From: Bacteroidaceae bacterium
GTDB taxonomy: Bacteria > Bacteroidota > Bacteroidia > Bacteroidales > Bacteroidaceae
Length of the DNA: 64,000 nucleotides
Assembly (NCBI GenBank): GCA_024401275.1
Contig: JAKSLJ010000003.1
Coordinates: 62,001-126,000 of the forward strand
Reading direction: 5' to 3'
Shown here: one piece after another, positions 51,189 to 59,828 of the stretch
Layout of the letters: each line of letters opens with the position of its first letter
How positions within the stretch are numbered: the stretch's first letter is position 1
Position numbers and translations under genes: made by a program
Notes under the pieces: generated by a model
Told to the model about the DNA's origin: nothing
The model's input: only the letters and a program-made list of their open reading frames with translations
Database searches by the model: none

Positions 51189-53420
51189 ATGTTACAAGAA
51201 ATCATTCAACTTCACGATGAAGCTGTAACCGCTCTCGTTGATAAGATAGCTAAGAAGGATGTCATCACGTTCAAGTCGCCTACTGGTAGTGGCAAGACCT
51301 ACATGATGGCAGACTTCATGGATAGGATATTGAGCGTAAGAAACGATGTGGTCTTTCTCGTCTCGTCACTTTCAAAGAGCGAATTGGCAAAGCAGAACTA
51401 TGATAAATTTTGCGAATACAAAGACCAAGGCGAGTTTCCGAATCTTAATCCTTACCTGATTTCAAGCGAAGTTTCAGGTGAGGAAGGTGTTTTCGTGCCT
51501 ATTGATTATAATGTCTATGTTTTGCCTCGTGATTTATACAAGAAAGGTGGACGATTGATGCAAGGAGCTATGGACAACTTCTTGCAAACAATAACCCGTA
51601 ATCTTTTTGGCAATGGTTTGGACAAGAAGGTCTATCTGATAAAGGACGAGTGTCATCAAGCAACCAATAATCTTGATACTATTTCAACGGATTTCTTCTC
51701 GAAAACGATTAACATTTCTGCTACTCCAAAGCTGAGTCGAGGACAAGTGCCAGATGTTGAGGTTACAGAAGAGGCTGCCATCAACGCCAAACTTATTAAG
51801 ACTGTAGAGTGGAACGAGGAAGACAGCGATGTGGCAGAAGCGATTGAGAAATTTGAAGAGATAAAAAAGGATTACCGTAACTTGCTTGGTGTGAATCCTT
51901 GCCTTATAATTCAGATTTCAAACAAGGACAAAGCAAATGACGACCTTGCGAAAATCTATGATGTGCTTGATAAGCCGGAACACAAGGATCTGAAATGGAT
52001 GCTTATTGTTGATAAGGACAAGGATTGCAATACAAATGATGTATTCAAGGCAAAGAAGATGCCTGTGGCCCGTTGGAAAGATTATGCAAAAGAAAAAGGA
52101 TCTACCATTGACATCATTATCTTCAAGATGGTGATAACTGAGGGGTGGGACATTCCTCGTGCCTGTATGCTTTATCAGATGCGACCAACACAGAGCGACC
52201 AATTGGACGAGCAGGTTGTTGGACGTGTTAGACGCAATCCTCGTTTGCTTGATTTTGAACGTCTCTCTCCAGAAGCTCAAGAACTTGCCTTGAAAGCATG
52301 GGTGTGGGGCGTAAAGAAGAAAGACCAGCAACGAACATTTGTTGCGAGGCTCTTTGAAGAACCTTCTGATATTACTGATAATATCCGCATTAAGACTACA
52401 AAACTAAAGCTGCTCATCAAGAAACCTGGTTTCGACATTCGAGAGTTTATGGACGGATGTTCAAATAATAATAGATACTCCGACATCTTCTCGCTTTACC
52501 GAAAGTTCAAGAAGACGGAGCCAGAGGTGCAAGCGATGGGGTATGAATATGCCGAGACTCCATGCCAATGGCTAAAGTTTGCGGAAAACATAGATAGTGT
52601 TGTCAAGGAAAACAACAAATATGTTTGCGACTATTCAGTAAGCATGGAATTGACAAAAGACGAGGTCGGCAAGGTTCGGGAGGTGTCTTTCCCTGTGGAA
52701 TCAATGTACACAGATAATGGCAATTATGAGAATATTGCCGACTGGGTATGGAAACGAAAAGAAAATTCCCAAAGATTTGCTTTTGACAGTGAGGCGGAAC
52801 AAGAATGGGCTTGCATTCTGAAAGACCTTGCGAAAGAAGACACTCTTGAACCATTGCAACAGAGAGTAGGCAAACGAGTTGTTGTAGGCAAAAGGAATCC
52901 TAATGCAGGGCAATATAAAACTGATGGGTCAATAGAAGATGACAAACTGAATCCATCAAATAAATATCTGTGGGGAAAGAACTTCATCTCAAACTCGGAG
53001 ATAAAGTTTGAGTATTGTCTTGGCGGCATTCATTCGTCATACCCTGATTTCGTCATGGAAGATTGCTTCGGACGTATTCATCTGTTTGAGGTGAAGAGTG
53101 TTAATGTCGCAAATGCAACGCCCGCAGCTTTTGACAGCGAGGAATACAAGATGAAAATGAATGAGCTGATAAGATGCTATAAGCAGGCATCCATCCTTAC
53201 TGGTCACATCTTCTATCTCCCTGTAATGAAGGATGATAATTGGGTTATCACACAATTGCTTTCTGGCGAAGAAAAGACGCTTACCTATGATCAATTCGAA
53301 GAATTCATGAAACGTAAACCTTCTTCGCAAAATACGAATCAACCCAGTTCTAACCGCATCATTCCATACAAACCTATAGACGAAGAATATGAATATGGGA
53401 AATTTGTAGCTGAGGAATAG
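51189..53420 (+). CDS. res: Type III restriction subunit (Res), helicase-nuclease
   Basis: 743 residues, shorter than classical Res (about 970-1000). Walker A FKSPTGSGKTYMM (Lys36), DEAH-like DECHQATNNLD, SATPKLSRGQ, VITEGWDIPRACMLYQMRPT and DQLDEQVVGRVRRNP are SF2 helicase motifs. The C-terminal nuclease core is SSYPDFVMEDCFGRIHLFEV-KSV (PD-(D/E)xK). It translocates or switches on DNA and cuts ~25 bases from the Mod site together with a second complex. All essential motifs are intact. Confidence 0.9.
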   Translation: MLQEIIQLHDEAVTALVDKIAKKDVITFKSPTGSGKTYMMADFMDRILSVRNDVVFLVSSLSKSELAKQNYDKFCEYKDQGEFPNLNPYLISSEVSGEEGVFVPIDYNVYVLPRDLYKKGGRLMQGAMDNFLQTITRNLFGNGLDKKVYLIKDECHQATNNLDTISTDFFSKTINISATPKLSRGQVPDVEVTEEAAINAKLIKTVEWNEEDSDVAEAIEKFEEIKKDYRNLLGVNPCLIIQISNKDKANDDLAKIYDVLDKPEHKDLKWMLIVDKDKDCNTNDVFKAKKMPVARWKDYAKEKGSTIDIIIFKMVITEGWDIPRACMLYQMRPTQSDQLDEQVVGRVRRNPRLLDFERLSPEAQELALKAWVWGVKKKDQQRTFVARLFEEPSDITDNIRIKTTKLKLLIKKPGFDIREFMDGCSNNNRYSDIFSLYRKFKKTEPEVQAMGYEYAETPCQWLKFAENIDSVVKENNKYVCDYSVSMELTKDEVGKVREVSFPVESMYTDNGNYENIADWVWKRKENSQRFAFDSEAEQEWACILKDLAKEDTLEPLQQRVGKRVVVGKRNPNAGQYKTDGSIEDDKLNPSNKYLWGKNFISNSEIKFEYCLGGIHSSYPDFVMEDCFGRIHLFEVKSVNVANATPAAFDSEEYKMKMNELIRCYKQASILTGHIFYLPVMKDDNWVITQLLSGEEKTLTYDQFEEFMKRKPSSQNTNQPSSNRIIPYKPIDEEYEYGKFVAEE

Positions 53421-53526
53421 TAGAGGAATCGTTTACTCGATAACCGAAAATCCTTAATGACAATTGACAATCGTGACAATCATGACAATGGTGTCTGTGA
53501 AATACGGATTCATATAAGAAAAGAAT

Positions 53527-53562
53527 AAACCTGGGGTGGCATTTTACCACCTCAGGTTTTTT
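53527..53562 (+). terminator. Rho-independent terminator after res
   Basis: AAACCTGgGGTGG-catttta-CCACCtCAGGTTTTTT: a strong stem followed by T-run. It ends the mod-res transcript. Confidence 0.85.
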
Positions 53563-53578
53563 GGTACAATTGAGTTCT

Positions 53579-53666
53579 TATCCTCGAAAAAATGTAGGGA
53601 ATTGCGGTTCTTATCCTCGAAAAAGTGTAATTTTTCTTGCGAATATCCTCGGAAAAGTGTAATTTG
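53579..53666 (+). repeat. Three direct repeats at 32-33-bp spacing before ATPase relic
   Basis: TATCCTCGAAAAAnTGTA occurs at 53579, 53612 and 53644 (third copy TATCCTCGGAAAAGTGTA), 33 and 32 bases apart. The last ends in a -7-like TAATTTG (53660-53666). Layout and period match those at 14341-14417 although the sequence differs; the downstream gene belongs to the same family. Confidence 0.75.
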
Positions 53667-53704
53667 TGCGCAGAAACGCAAAGCTTATACAAAAATATCA
53701 CAGT

Positions 53705-53857
53705 ATGTATAGGACTATAACAGAGCGATTGGAAGCTTGGAAACTCAACAAAAACCGTAAACTGCTTATCCTACTTGGTGCACGACAAGTAGGAAAGACT
53801 TGGGTAATGCAGGACTTCGGCAAGAAGTATTATAAGAATGTTGCTTACATCAACTAG
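53705..53857 (+). pseudogene. 5' relic of a DUF4143/AAA_14 ATPase gene
   Basis: From ATG 53705 the product starts MYRTITERLEAWKLNKNR then LLILLGARQVGKTWVMQDFG with Walker A, and stops at TAG 53857 after YYKNVAYIN, matching the first ~50 residues of the ATPase at 14456 (YKNVVEINF). No ATPase sequence follows. The gene is truncated; a GGGGACGG element follows at 53864. Confidence 0.85.
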
Positions 53858-53946
53858 TGACAGGGGACGGATCTCTGACTTAAGCCCCTTGCCGTTGCTT
53901 CTTATCCCTGAAGATACGTTGTTTCTTCCTAGGCCTTACGGTTCGG

Positions 53947-54026
53947 TTTCTTATAAGAAAACAAAATTTTTCTTATAAGAAAATGAAAATTTTCTAGTAA
54001 GAAAAAATAGTTTTTCTAGTAAGAAA
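53947..54026. repeat. Four 14-bp palindromes at exact 22-bp period
   Basis: TTTCTTATAAGAAA at 53947 and 53969 is a perfect palindrome; TTTCTAGTAAGAAA at 53991 and 54013 is a two-base variant. All start exactly 22 bases apart (two helical turns). Iteron or operator array. Confidence 0.8.
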
Positions 54027-54157
54027 CTGATGCCTCCCGCCAAGGAATACATATTCTAATCCCAAAGGTTACGCACCGGTTCCCGCCGCAAAGGGGCAAA
54101 GCAAGCCCCTCTAAACAAGGCGCACATCTGTTTTGGGGATAGCAATAATTGCCAACT

Positions 54158-54212
54158 TACTGCAACATATTGTGCTAACTACTGCAACATATTGTGCTAA
54201 CTACTGCAACAT
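54158..54212 (+). repeat. 22-bp tandem repeat, 2.5 copies
   Basis: TACTGCAACATATTGTGCTA (plus AC) starts at 54158 and 54180, with a partial third (TACTGCAACAT) at 54202. The same 22-bp period as the neighbouring palindrome array, with a different sequence. Confidence 0.8.
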
Positions 54213-54361
54213 CTAAGAGGGTATGTTGTTTGGATTGTGCGTAAGATGGAGGCGGGAGAGTTGGTTATCGTTCTTGATATGGGTAAGGTTTTTCTTGTGT
54301 TATCGTAAGGTAAGTTGTGCGAAATTTGCTTTTCATTTCTTTTTTTTATAGTTTTGCCCTG

Positions 54362-54369
54362 TAATTTTG
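54362..54369 (+). promoter_or_regulatory. -7 promoter box of the YARHG protein gene
   Basis: TAATTTTG followed by CACATT. The leader contains two AAATTGATTTnnnCACAT direct repeats (about 54379-54420). Confidence 0.6.
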
Positions 54370-54447
54370 CACATTATCAAATTGATTTGGCACATCAATT
54401 AAATTGATTTTACACATTATTAAAATAAAGGCCGCTAGACTTGGAAC

Positions 54448-55434
54448 ATGAAAAATATCTTTTTAACTCTATTAGTTGCTTTGCTTTCCGTTGCAAATGC
54501 CAGTGCGCAGCAATGGAAAGATTATTGGACTGACTATCAGTGGACTAACGGATGGCAGATGATGTCGTCTGTTCGTATAAATGATTCGCAGGTGCTGCTG
54601 CTATGCTCTTATTCTATAGGGGAAGACTACTACTACCTCTTCGATGTGAAGTCGCCAGGCAAGATAAACACTGACCTCAAGAACATCTCGCCTTCAGACA
54701 TAAAGACTCCAAAGAAGAAACTCAGTGAGGTGGTAAGGAAGGTGATGGATCAAGAGGATTTTGCCGATCCGAACGGCATGATATGGAAGCGCCGTGAGAT
54801 AGGCGGTCATGATGTACTGATAAGATATTACACTGATAACACTACAGTCAATACTGCCTTTGTTAGCACTGGACGCGAGGCGCAGGAGGTTATGAACGAT
54901 GACCTCATGGCAATATTTTCCGGAAAATACACTACGGCAAAAGGCGTGAAGTTTGAGTTTAAGGACGATGGCACTTGCGTCTTCAACGGCAAGGCTGCGC
55001 AATACTCTATGGCAAACATGGGAGAATATGACAGTCCTTCGCTTCATATCACGGTCAACGGCAAACTCTATGAGCTGGAGCCGACAATGGAGGGTATGAA
55101 CATCTACTCAACATCTCTTCCGGCTGGTTCTCCAGGTCCTCCAAGCCAAGCGAAACTTTATGCTAAGCTCAGTGCAAGCAAGAATGCGCCAAGATGGGAT
55201 TTCCTTTCATGGAGAATATGCTGTGACGGTGCTTTCCAACTGCTTAACAAAGACGTTCTGAAGTTGATGCGCAACGAGATGTTTGCAACGAAAGGCTTTA
55301 ATTTTACTGACTCAAAACTGCAAGCCTACTTCCGTAGCTGCAAGTGGTACAAGCCGGCAAAAAGCAATGCTGCGGTGAAACTCAACGATGTGGAAACACT
55401 CAATGTGGCACTCATCAAAGATAAGGAAAACTAA
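54448..55434 (+). CDS. Exported protein with C-terminal YARHG domain
   Basis: 328 residues with signal peptide MKNIFLTLLVALLSVANASAQ. The middle is a beta-rich region (KGVKFEFKDDGTCVFNGKAA). The end, LMRNEMFATKGFNFTDSKLQ-AYFRSCKWYKP, matches the YARHG domain (R-N-E-x-F-A-x-x-G ... F-x-x-x-x-W-Y), thought to be an extracellular peptidoglycan- or surface-linked module. Overall function unknown. It is a single-gene unit at the edge of the accessory zone. Confidence 0.78.
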   Translation: MKNIFLTLLVALLSVANASAQQWKDYWTDYQWTNGWQMMSSVRINDSQVLLLCSYSIGEDYYYLFDVKSPGKINTDLKNISPSDIKTPKKKLSEVVRKVMDQEDFADPNGMIWKRREIGGHDVLIRYYTDNTTVNTAFVSTGREAQEVMNDDLMAIFSGKYTTAKGVKFEFKDDGTCVFNGKAAQYSMANMGEYDSPSLHITVNGKLYELEPTMEGMNIYSTSLPAGSPGPPSQAKLYAKLSASKNAPRWDFLSWRICCDGAFQLLNKDVLKLMRNEMFATKGFNFTDSKLQAYFRSCKWYKPAKSNAAVKLNDVETLNVALIKDKEN

Positions 55435-55533
55435 AAACAAGAATTAATCGTTACTATGAAAGTGGTTTGTCCGTAACCTTTCTTACTGTGACTAATATTA
55501 ACCTGCGGACTAATGAAATTCTATCTAACATCT

Positions 55534-56760
55534 ATGAAGAAAACATTGTTGTTTATCGGTGCTGTCTGCATGATGTTCGCCATGACTGCATGTAATGGTG
55601 AAAGTGCTGCATCTTCTGATCTTACTGACCGTGAAGTGCTTAACATCCTTTTCGAGAAGCTCAACGGCTCTAAGTGGACTAAGGGCACAGAAGGCTGGGG
55701 TACTGAAAGACCTCTTGCTGAGTGGGAAGGCGTGACAGCTGAAACTGGTGCTGACGGCGTGGAGCGTGTTCTTAAACTTGCGATCAATGCCGACTCCGTG
55801 AGCGGAGACATCCCTGCGGAAATCGGTTGCCTGACAGAACTTCAGGAACTCTCTATCCGCGTTCGCAATGGTCAGAACAGTATCGCAAACACTGTTCCTG
55901 CAGAACTTTTCAAGCTTGAGAAGATGGAGAAGCTTATGCTTTACATTAATGGCAAGGAGCACTACACTCTTCCTGAGGACATGAACATGCCTGCCATCAA
56001 GACTCTCGTAATCAGTGGTCCTGAGGGTTCTTTCGAAGGTCTCTGCAAGCTCACTTCTCTTGAAACGCTCAACGTAAGCAACTTCAAGGGTCAGATTCCT
56101 GAAAGTGTTGGCAACCTCACAAACGTAAAGGAAATGCGTTGGGAAACAAGCGAGGAACCACAAGGTCGCGTTCCTGCTGCTGTCGGCAAGATGCCAAACC
56201 TCAAGACTCTCACAGTTGACTACAGCGCATTCATTGGAGGTCCTGGCGTTGCAAATGCTCCATTCCCAACAGAGGTGTGGGACAACGCAAATCTTGAGTA
56301 TCTCTTCATGCGCAACGTAGCTAACCAGCCAAGCACCATCCCTGGCGACAAGGTTGCTGCAATGACTAATCTTAAGAGCATCACTCTCTGCCGTTGTGGT
56401 ATCGAAGGCGCAATTCCTGTAGAGTTCTTCAAGAGCGGTAAGCTTACTACTTTCAGCATCTACGACAATAACCTCTCTGGTGAGATTCCAGCAGCGATTA
56501 CAAATTGTGCTGATCTCTCAAGCATAAACCTCAACCGCAACAAGCTCACAGGTTCTATTCCTGCTAATCTCGGCAACTGCACTAAGCTCACTACTGTTTG
56601 GATTCAGGACAACCCAGAACTCTCTGGCTCAATCCCAGCTTCACTTTCTAACTGTGATCGCCTCATCATCATGGGCTTCAAGGGCACAAAGGTTTCACAG
56701 GATGTTCCTGCAGCTCTCCAGGCTCACAAGAACTTCAGCAAGTGGCATCTGTTTAATTAA
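55534..56760 (+). CDS. Lipoprotein with plant-type leucine-rich repeats
   Basis: 408 residues from ATG 55534; an in-frame ATG at 55513 would put MKFYLTS before the signal. MKKTLLFIGAVCMMFAMTAC is a lipoprotein signal. About ten LRR units follow, the last ones LSGEIPAAITNCADLSSINL, NRNKLTGSIPANLGNCTKLT and GSIPASLSNCDRL with the LxGxIP pattern of plant-specific LRRs. It is probably a surface-attached binding protein. A strong terminator follows at 56818. Confidence 0.85.
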   Translation: MKKTLLFIGAVCMMFAMTACNGESAASSDLTDREVLNILFEKLNGSKWTKGTEGWGTERPLAEWEGVTAETGADGVERVLKLAINADSVSGDIPAEIGCLTELQELSIRVRNGQNSIANTVPAELFKLEKMEKLMLYINGKEHYTLPEDMNMPAIKTLVISGPEGSFEGLCKLTSLETLNVSNFKGQIPESVGNLTNVKEMRWETSEEPQGRVPAAVGKMPNLKTLTVDYSAFIGGPGVANAPFPTEVWDNANLEYLFMRNVANQPSTIPGDKVAAMTNLKSITLCRCGIEGAIPVEFFKSGKLTTFSIYDNNLSGEIPAAITNCADLSSINLNRNKLTGSIPANLGNCTKLTTVWIQDNPELSGSIPASLSNCDRLIIMGFKGTKVSQDVPAALQAHKNFSKWHLFN

Positions 56761-56817
56761 TTAGAGGATCAGGAGGTAATCTTGCGAGATATTCCTCCTT
56801 TCCACAACAAAATAACT

Positions 56818-56858
56818 CCGCAGGCATCAGCGAAGAAACCTTCGCTTGATGCCTGTGG
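56818..56858 (+). terminator. Strong hairpin terminator
   Basis: CCGCAGGCATCAGCGAAG-aaac-CTTCGCTTGATGCCTGTGG, almost fully paired, followed by ATTTTAA. It lies between the LRR lipoprotein and the next gene, whose ATG is only 18 bases on. Confidence 0.75.
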
Positions 56859-56875
56859 ATTTTAACATTAGTATT

Positions 56876-57709
56876 ATGAAGAAACTTTTACTCTTTTTCG
56901 CAGCCCTCTGCTGCACATTGGCCGTGTCGGCTCAAAAAGCTTACAAGATATCACTAGAGAAGTATGATTTGTTAATCAATAATGTTCAAGTAACAAGCCT
57001 AAACTCGGATGACCCACTTGGACAAAATACTTCCGACAGATACGTAAAATATGATCGTGTCACAAACACTCTCACTTTATATAATGTTTATTTAACTTGT
57101 GAAGATTCTAATGCCGATGTTATTGCTTATTTCGGAAAAGAACCTCTTAACATCTGTGTGCGTGGTTGGTGTCTTTTAGGTAATTACACGAGTGGTTGTG
57201 CTGTACGCTCTGATTATGCTGACGAGGTTAGAATCTATGGAGATGGTACTTTGTTTGCCTCTAGTTCAAGAGGCGGTGGAATATTAATCGATGGAAACCT
57301 TACGGTCTCTGATGGCGTAACTCTACAGGTAACACCTAATGATGTTGATGTTAAGACGTTTGGCATCTCGCTTTATGGCGATGGTGTGCTGACGGTTGAC
57401 AATGCTACAGTAGAGGCAAAAGGCAATCCTTCTATCTGGAATATGAAGAATCTTGTCATGAAGAATGGCGTGAAAATCCTCTCTGCTGGTCATAAGTTCG
57501 ATGCTGCAAAGAAGGCTGTCGTCGATGCAAGCGGCAATGCTACTAACGAACTCGTGAAGATTGGCGTAGGTACTTTAGACGCTATACAGAATGTAGCTGC
57601 AGAGAATACCTCGCAGAACAGCAAGTTCGTACGCAATAACCAGTTGATAATCAAGCGCAATGGTGTATATTACAACGCTAATGGCGTGAAGGTTGAAGTG
57701 AAGCGTTAA
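56876..57709 (+). CDS. Exported beta-rich protein with degenerate T9SS-like tail
   Basis: 277 residues from ATG 56876, which gives the signal peptide MKKLLLFFAALCCTLAVSAQ; an ATG at 56846 would fall inside the terminator hairpin. The body has repeated short beta units (VRIYGDGTLFASSSRGGGIL, LTVDNATVEAKGNP) resembling a right-handed beta-helix. The last residues (QLIIKRNGVYYNANGVKVEV-KR) recall type IX sorting tails in which GIYxxNGxKVxVK repeats. No enzyme motif is visible. Confidence 0.75.
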   Translation: MKKLLLFFAALCCTLAVSAQKAYKISLEKYDLLINNVQVTSLNSDDPLGQNTSDRYVKYDRVTNTLTLYNVYLTCEDSNADVIAYFGKEPLNICVRGWCLLGNYTSGCAVRSDYADEVRIYGDGTLFASSSRGGGILIDGNLTVSDGVTLQVTPNDVDVKTFGISLYGDGVLTVDNATVEAKGNPSIWNMKNLVMKNGVKILSAGHKFDAAKKAVVDASGNATNELVKIGVGTLDAIQNVAAENTSQNSKFVRNNQLIIKRNGVYYNANGVKVEVKR

Positions 57710-57739
57710 GGGTAAGATGAGAAGAAAACAATAGGCTCT

Positions 57740-58543
57740 CTACATGCGGATGTGCTCTTCTCCCTTGAATGTGTTGAGGGTGAAGATGATTTCGGTGTTG
57801 CTAGAAGGGGCTATGCCGTAGTGCTTAAGGATAGAGAGAAGCTGCTCTTGCGTGATGCTCAGGTAGAGCTCAGAAGAATAGTAGAGCGGCATGTTGTTTT
57901 GGTCGTGCGTAAGACGGAGATGGAGAGTGGTCTTGCGCATCGGAGCATTGGAAGCTTCTGACAATGGTGACTGCGAAACGCTGTCGCAGACAATACCGAG
58001 TATATGCGGCTTCTGCTCATCAGCAACGCCTGTTTTTACAGAGAGATTGATGTTGTAGTACTTGCCGTTCTTTGATTTCCACGCGGAAATAAGGTTGACT
58101 GGGTCGGTCTTTGTCTCGGTCTTTAGCGTGTCGGTAAGTGCTACCTTTGGCTGATAGACAGGAGTGAAACCGATAGCAGACGACGCTTCCGTAAGTTTCT
58201 CGTTTTCAGTAGCCTTGTTGTAATGAAACATCAGGCGGATGCTGTCATTATGGATAAACTGGCTGTAGTTCTTTTTTATCGGCGCTGTGCTTATAGGGCT
58301 TGCGATAATGATGGTGCGGTCGTCATCGAGAATACCTTCGGTTATCTTTTCCTGTGCTGTGGAAAACACAGCCATTTCGGCGGTTGAATAAGAGTGCTCG
58401 CCATCGCCAGATTCGTAACTGCCTATGGTGCATGAGACGATGAGCGCAGTGAAGAGCGCAGAAAACGAAACGGATAACGCGGCCATCAGACCGCGTTTCC
58501 ATATATTATATATATAATAATGTGTAGTGTTGATCTTTCTCAC
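57740..58543 (-). CDS. Uncharacterised lipoprotein
   Basis: 267 residues. The N-terminus MRKINTTHYYIYNIWKRG is basic; LMAALSVSFSALFTALIVSC is a signal with lipobox Cys (about residue 38). A start at ATG 58486 is possible but would lose the positive charges. Body beta/alpha mixed (DDDRTIIIASPISTAPIKKN, LHLRLTHDQNNMPLYYSSEL); it recalls the NigD-like group of Bacteroidota lipoproteins, with low confidence. It is convergent with the preceding gene. Confidence 0.65.
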   Translation of the reverse strand: MRKINTTHYYIYNIWKRGLMAALSVSFSALFTALIVSCTIGSYESGDGEHSYSTAEMAVFSTAQEKITEGILDDDRTIIIASPISTAPIKKNYSQFIHNDSIRLMFHYNKATENEKLTEASSAIGFTPVYQPKVALTDTLKTETKTDPVNLISAWKSKNGKYYNINLSVKTGVADEQKPHILGIVCDSVSQSPLSEASNAPMRKTTLHLRLTHDQNNMPLYYSSELYLSITQEQLLSILKHYGIAPSSNTEIIFTLNTFKGEEHIRM

Positions 58544-58575
58544 TAGTCTTTTCGTTTCGCTTTTGGGGCAGTTTA

Positions 58576-59709
58576 TTATATGCCGAGATGGTTCTTCAGT
58601 GGATTTGCGTACATGGTGAGAAGGCTGTTCATGAGGAAGTCGTTGTCCGGATTAGGAATAGCAACTTTCTGCATCTGCATCTTCAAGTAGCCGTCAACCT
58701 TCTGCTCTTCTTCTGCCGTATAACCGTTGTTGAAGTGGTCGCGATTGCCGTTGAGACGGTCGAGGGCAACATAGTTGATTGGGAAAATCTCGTAAGCAGC
58801 GTGAATCTGCTTGTCCATCTGTGTGGCAATGGCATCGAAGACCTCAGTCTTTGGCATTTCACGAAGAGTCTCAAGATAGTCATCAATACATTCCGTAGCG
58901 CGATAAACGACATGGCCTTTATAACCGAGAATACCAGTCTTCATGCTGTTTACATCGTCAGCCTTTGACTTCTTCCATTCCGGATTGTCGCGCTTGAGCT
59001 GGAACTCCTGAGCCTTCAGTATGTCGCAAGGATCGTATTCGTAAGAAATGCAGAGTGGCGAGATGTGCATCTGCTTGAGACGGTCTATAGCATCACCGTT
59101 TCCTGCCATGGCAATCATCTTGAGGATTGCTGGCTGTGTACGGTCGTTAGAGTCCTTCGCACGACCTTCACGCTGTGCAATCCAGAGGTTGTCGTACTTG
59201 TCCTCGATGACATGGTGCATATAAGATGCGAGAGTCTTGCTGGCAACAAGCTGTTCGCGGAGTGCAAGTCCACGGCGCACGATGAACGCCTTTATGGTGC
59301 GTACAAGGTCTTCGACCCATGGCCATGCAAGGAGGTTGTCGCCGATGGCTATCTCGCAAGTTGTTGGGAAGCCGGCATCGATGAGCACTTTTGACAGGAA
59401 TGCCGAGTCGAGAACGATGTCGCGATGGTTGGAGATGAAGGTGTAGCGCTTTTCTGTATCTACAGCCTTGAAGTCAACGGTCATGCCGTCGCTTGCCTTT
59501 TCAAGAAGCTGATGGAGGAAAGTGTAGCAGAATTTCTTCTGGAACTCAAGGTTTGTCTTACAAGCTCGCATCTCCTGTTCTACGACAGTGAGCGGCACAT
59601 TGGGCAAAACAAAACCCGCCATTTGCTGAAACATTGGTTCAGCAAGCATGCGGGTATATACGTCTTGAAGCTCTTCTGGATTATAAGAGCGGATAGAATC
59701 GTAGTTCAT
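58576..59709 (-). CDS. PlsC-like glycerol-phosphate acyltransferase family protein
   Basis: 377 residues. RYTFISNHRDIVLDSAFLSK holds the acyltransferase HxxxxD motif (NHRDIVLD), followed by DNLLAWPWVEDLVRTIKAFI and WIAQREGRAKDSND with the second motif. Such proteins move acyl chains to lysophosphatidate or to other acceptors. The rest is a Bacteroidota-specific C-terminal part. It is downstream of ddl, with a three-hairpin repeat cluster between. Confidence 0.85.
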   Translation of the reverse strand: MNYDSIRSYNPEELQDVYTRMLAEPMFQQMAGFVLPNVPLTVVEQEMRACKTNLEFQKKFCYTFLHQLLEKASDGMTVDFKAVDTEKRYTFISNHRDIVLDSAFLSKVLIDAGFPTTCEIAIGDNLLAWPWVEDLVRTIKAFIVRRGLALREQLVASKTLASYMHHVIEDKYDNLWIAQREGRAKDSNDRTQPAILKMIAMAGNGDAIDRLKQMHISPLCISYEYDPCDILKAQEFQLKRDNPEWKKSKADDVNSMKTGILGYKGHVVYRATECIDDYLETLREMPKTEVFDAIATQMDKQIHAAYEIFPINYVALDRLNGNRDHFNNGYTAEEEQKVDGYLKMQMQKVAIPNPDNDFLMNSLLTMYANPLKNHLGI

Positions 59710-59722
59710 AGGGGTATTTTGA

Positions 59723-59827
59723 TGCCCCAGGCGAACGCCTGGGGAACGGTGGCTGATTGAACTGAAGCCGAAAGTTTTCGGAAAGGTGGCTTCTTGATTG
59801 CCGAAGTTGAAACTTCGGAAACGGTGG
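59723..59827 (-). repeat. Three REP-like hairpin units
   Basis: On the plus strand: CCCAGGC-gaac-GCCTGGG-GAACGGTGG (59724-59750), GCCGAAAGTTTTCGGAAAGGTGG (59766-59788) and CCGAAGTTgaAACTTCGG-AAACGGTGG (59800-59826). Each is a small stem-loop plus a GAACGGTGG-like tail, all in the ddl-plsC gap. Confidence 0.75.
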
Positions 59828-59828
59828 C

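Larger units (their letters stand above)
53858..54447. other. Non-coding stretch with two phased repeat arrays
   Basis: It contains the GGGGACGG element (53864), four palindromes (53947-54026), a 22-bp tandem repeat (54158-54212) and a promoter (54362). Between them lie fragments such as CCGCCGCAAAGGGGCAAAGC with no ORF. It looks like the end of a decayed mobile element. Confidence 0.7.

Noticed and set aside
53947-54212. CRISPR array
   Set aside because: Units are 22 bp end to end or 14-bp palindromes with 8-bp AT spacers; no variable spacers of 28-40 bases and no cas genes.
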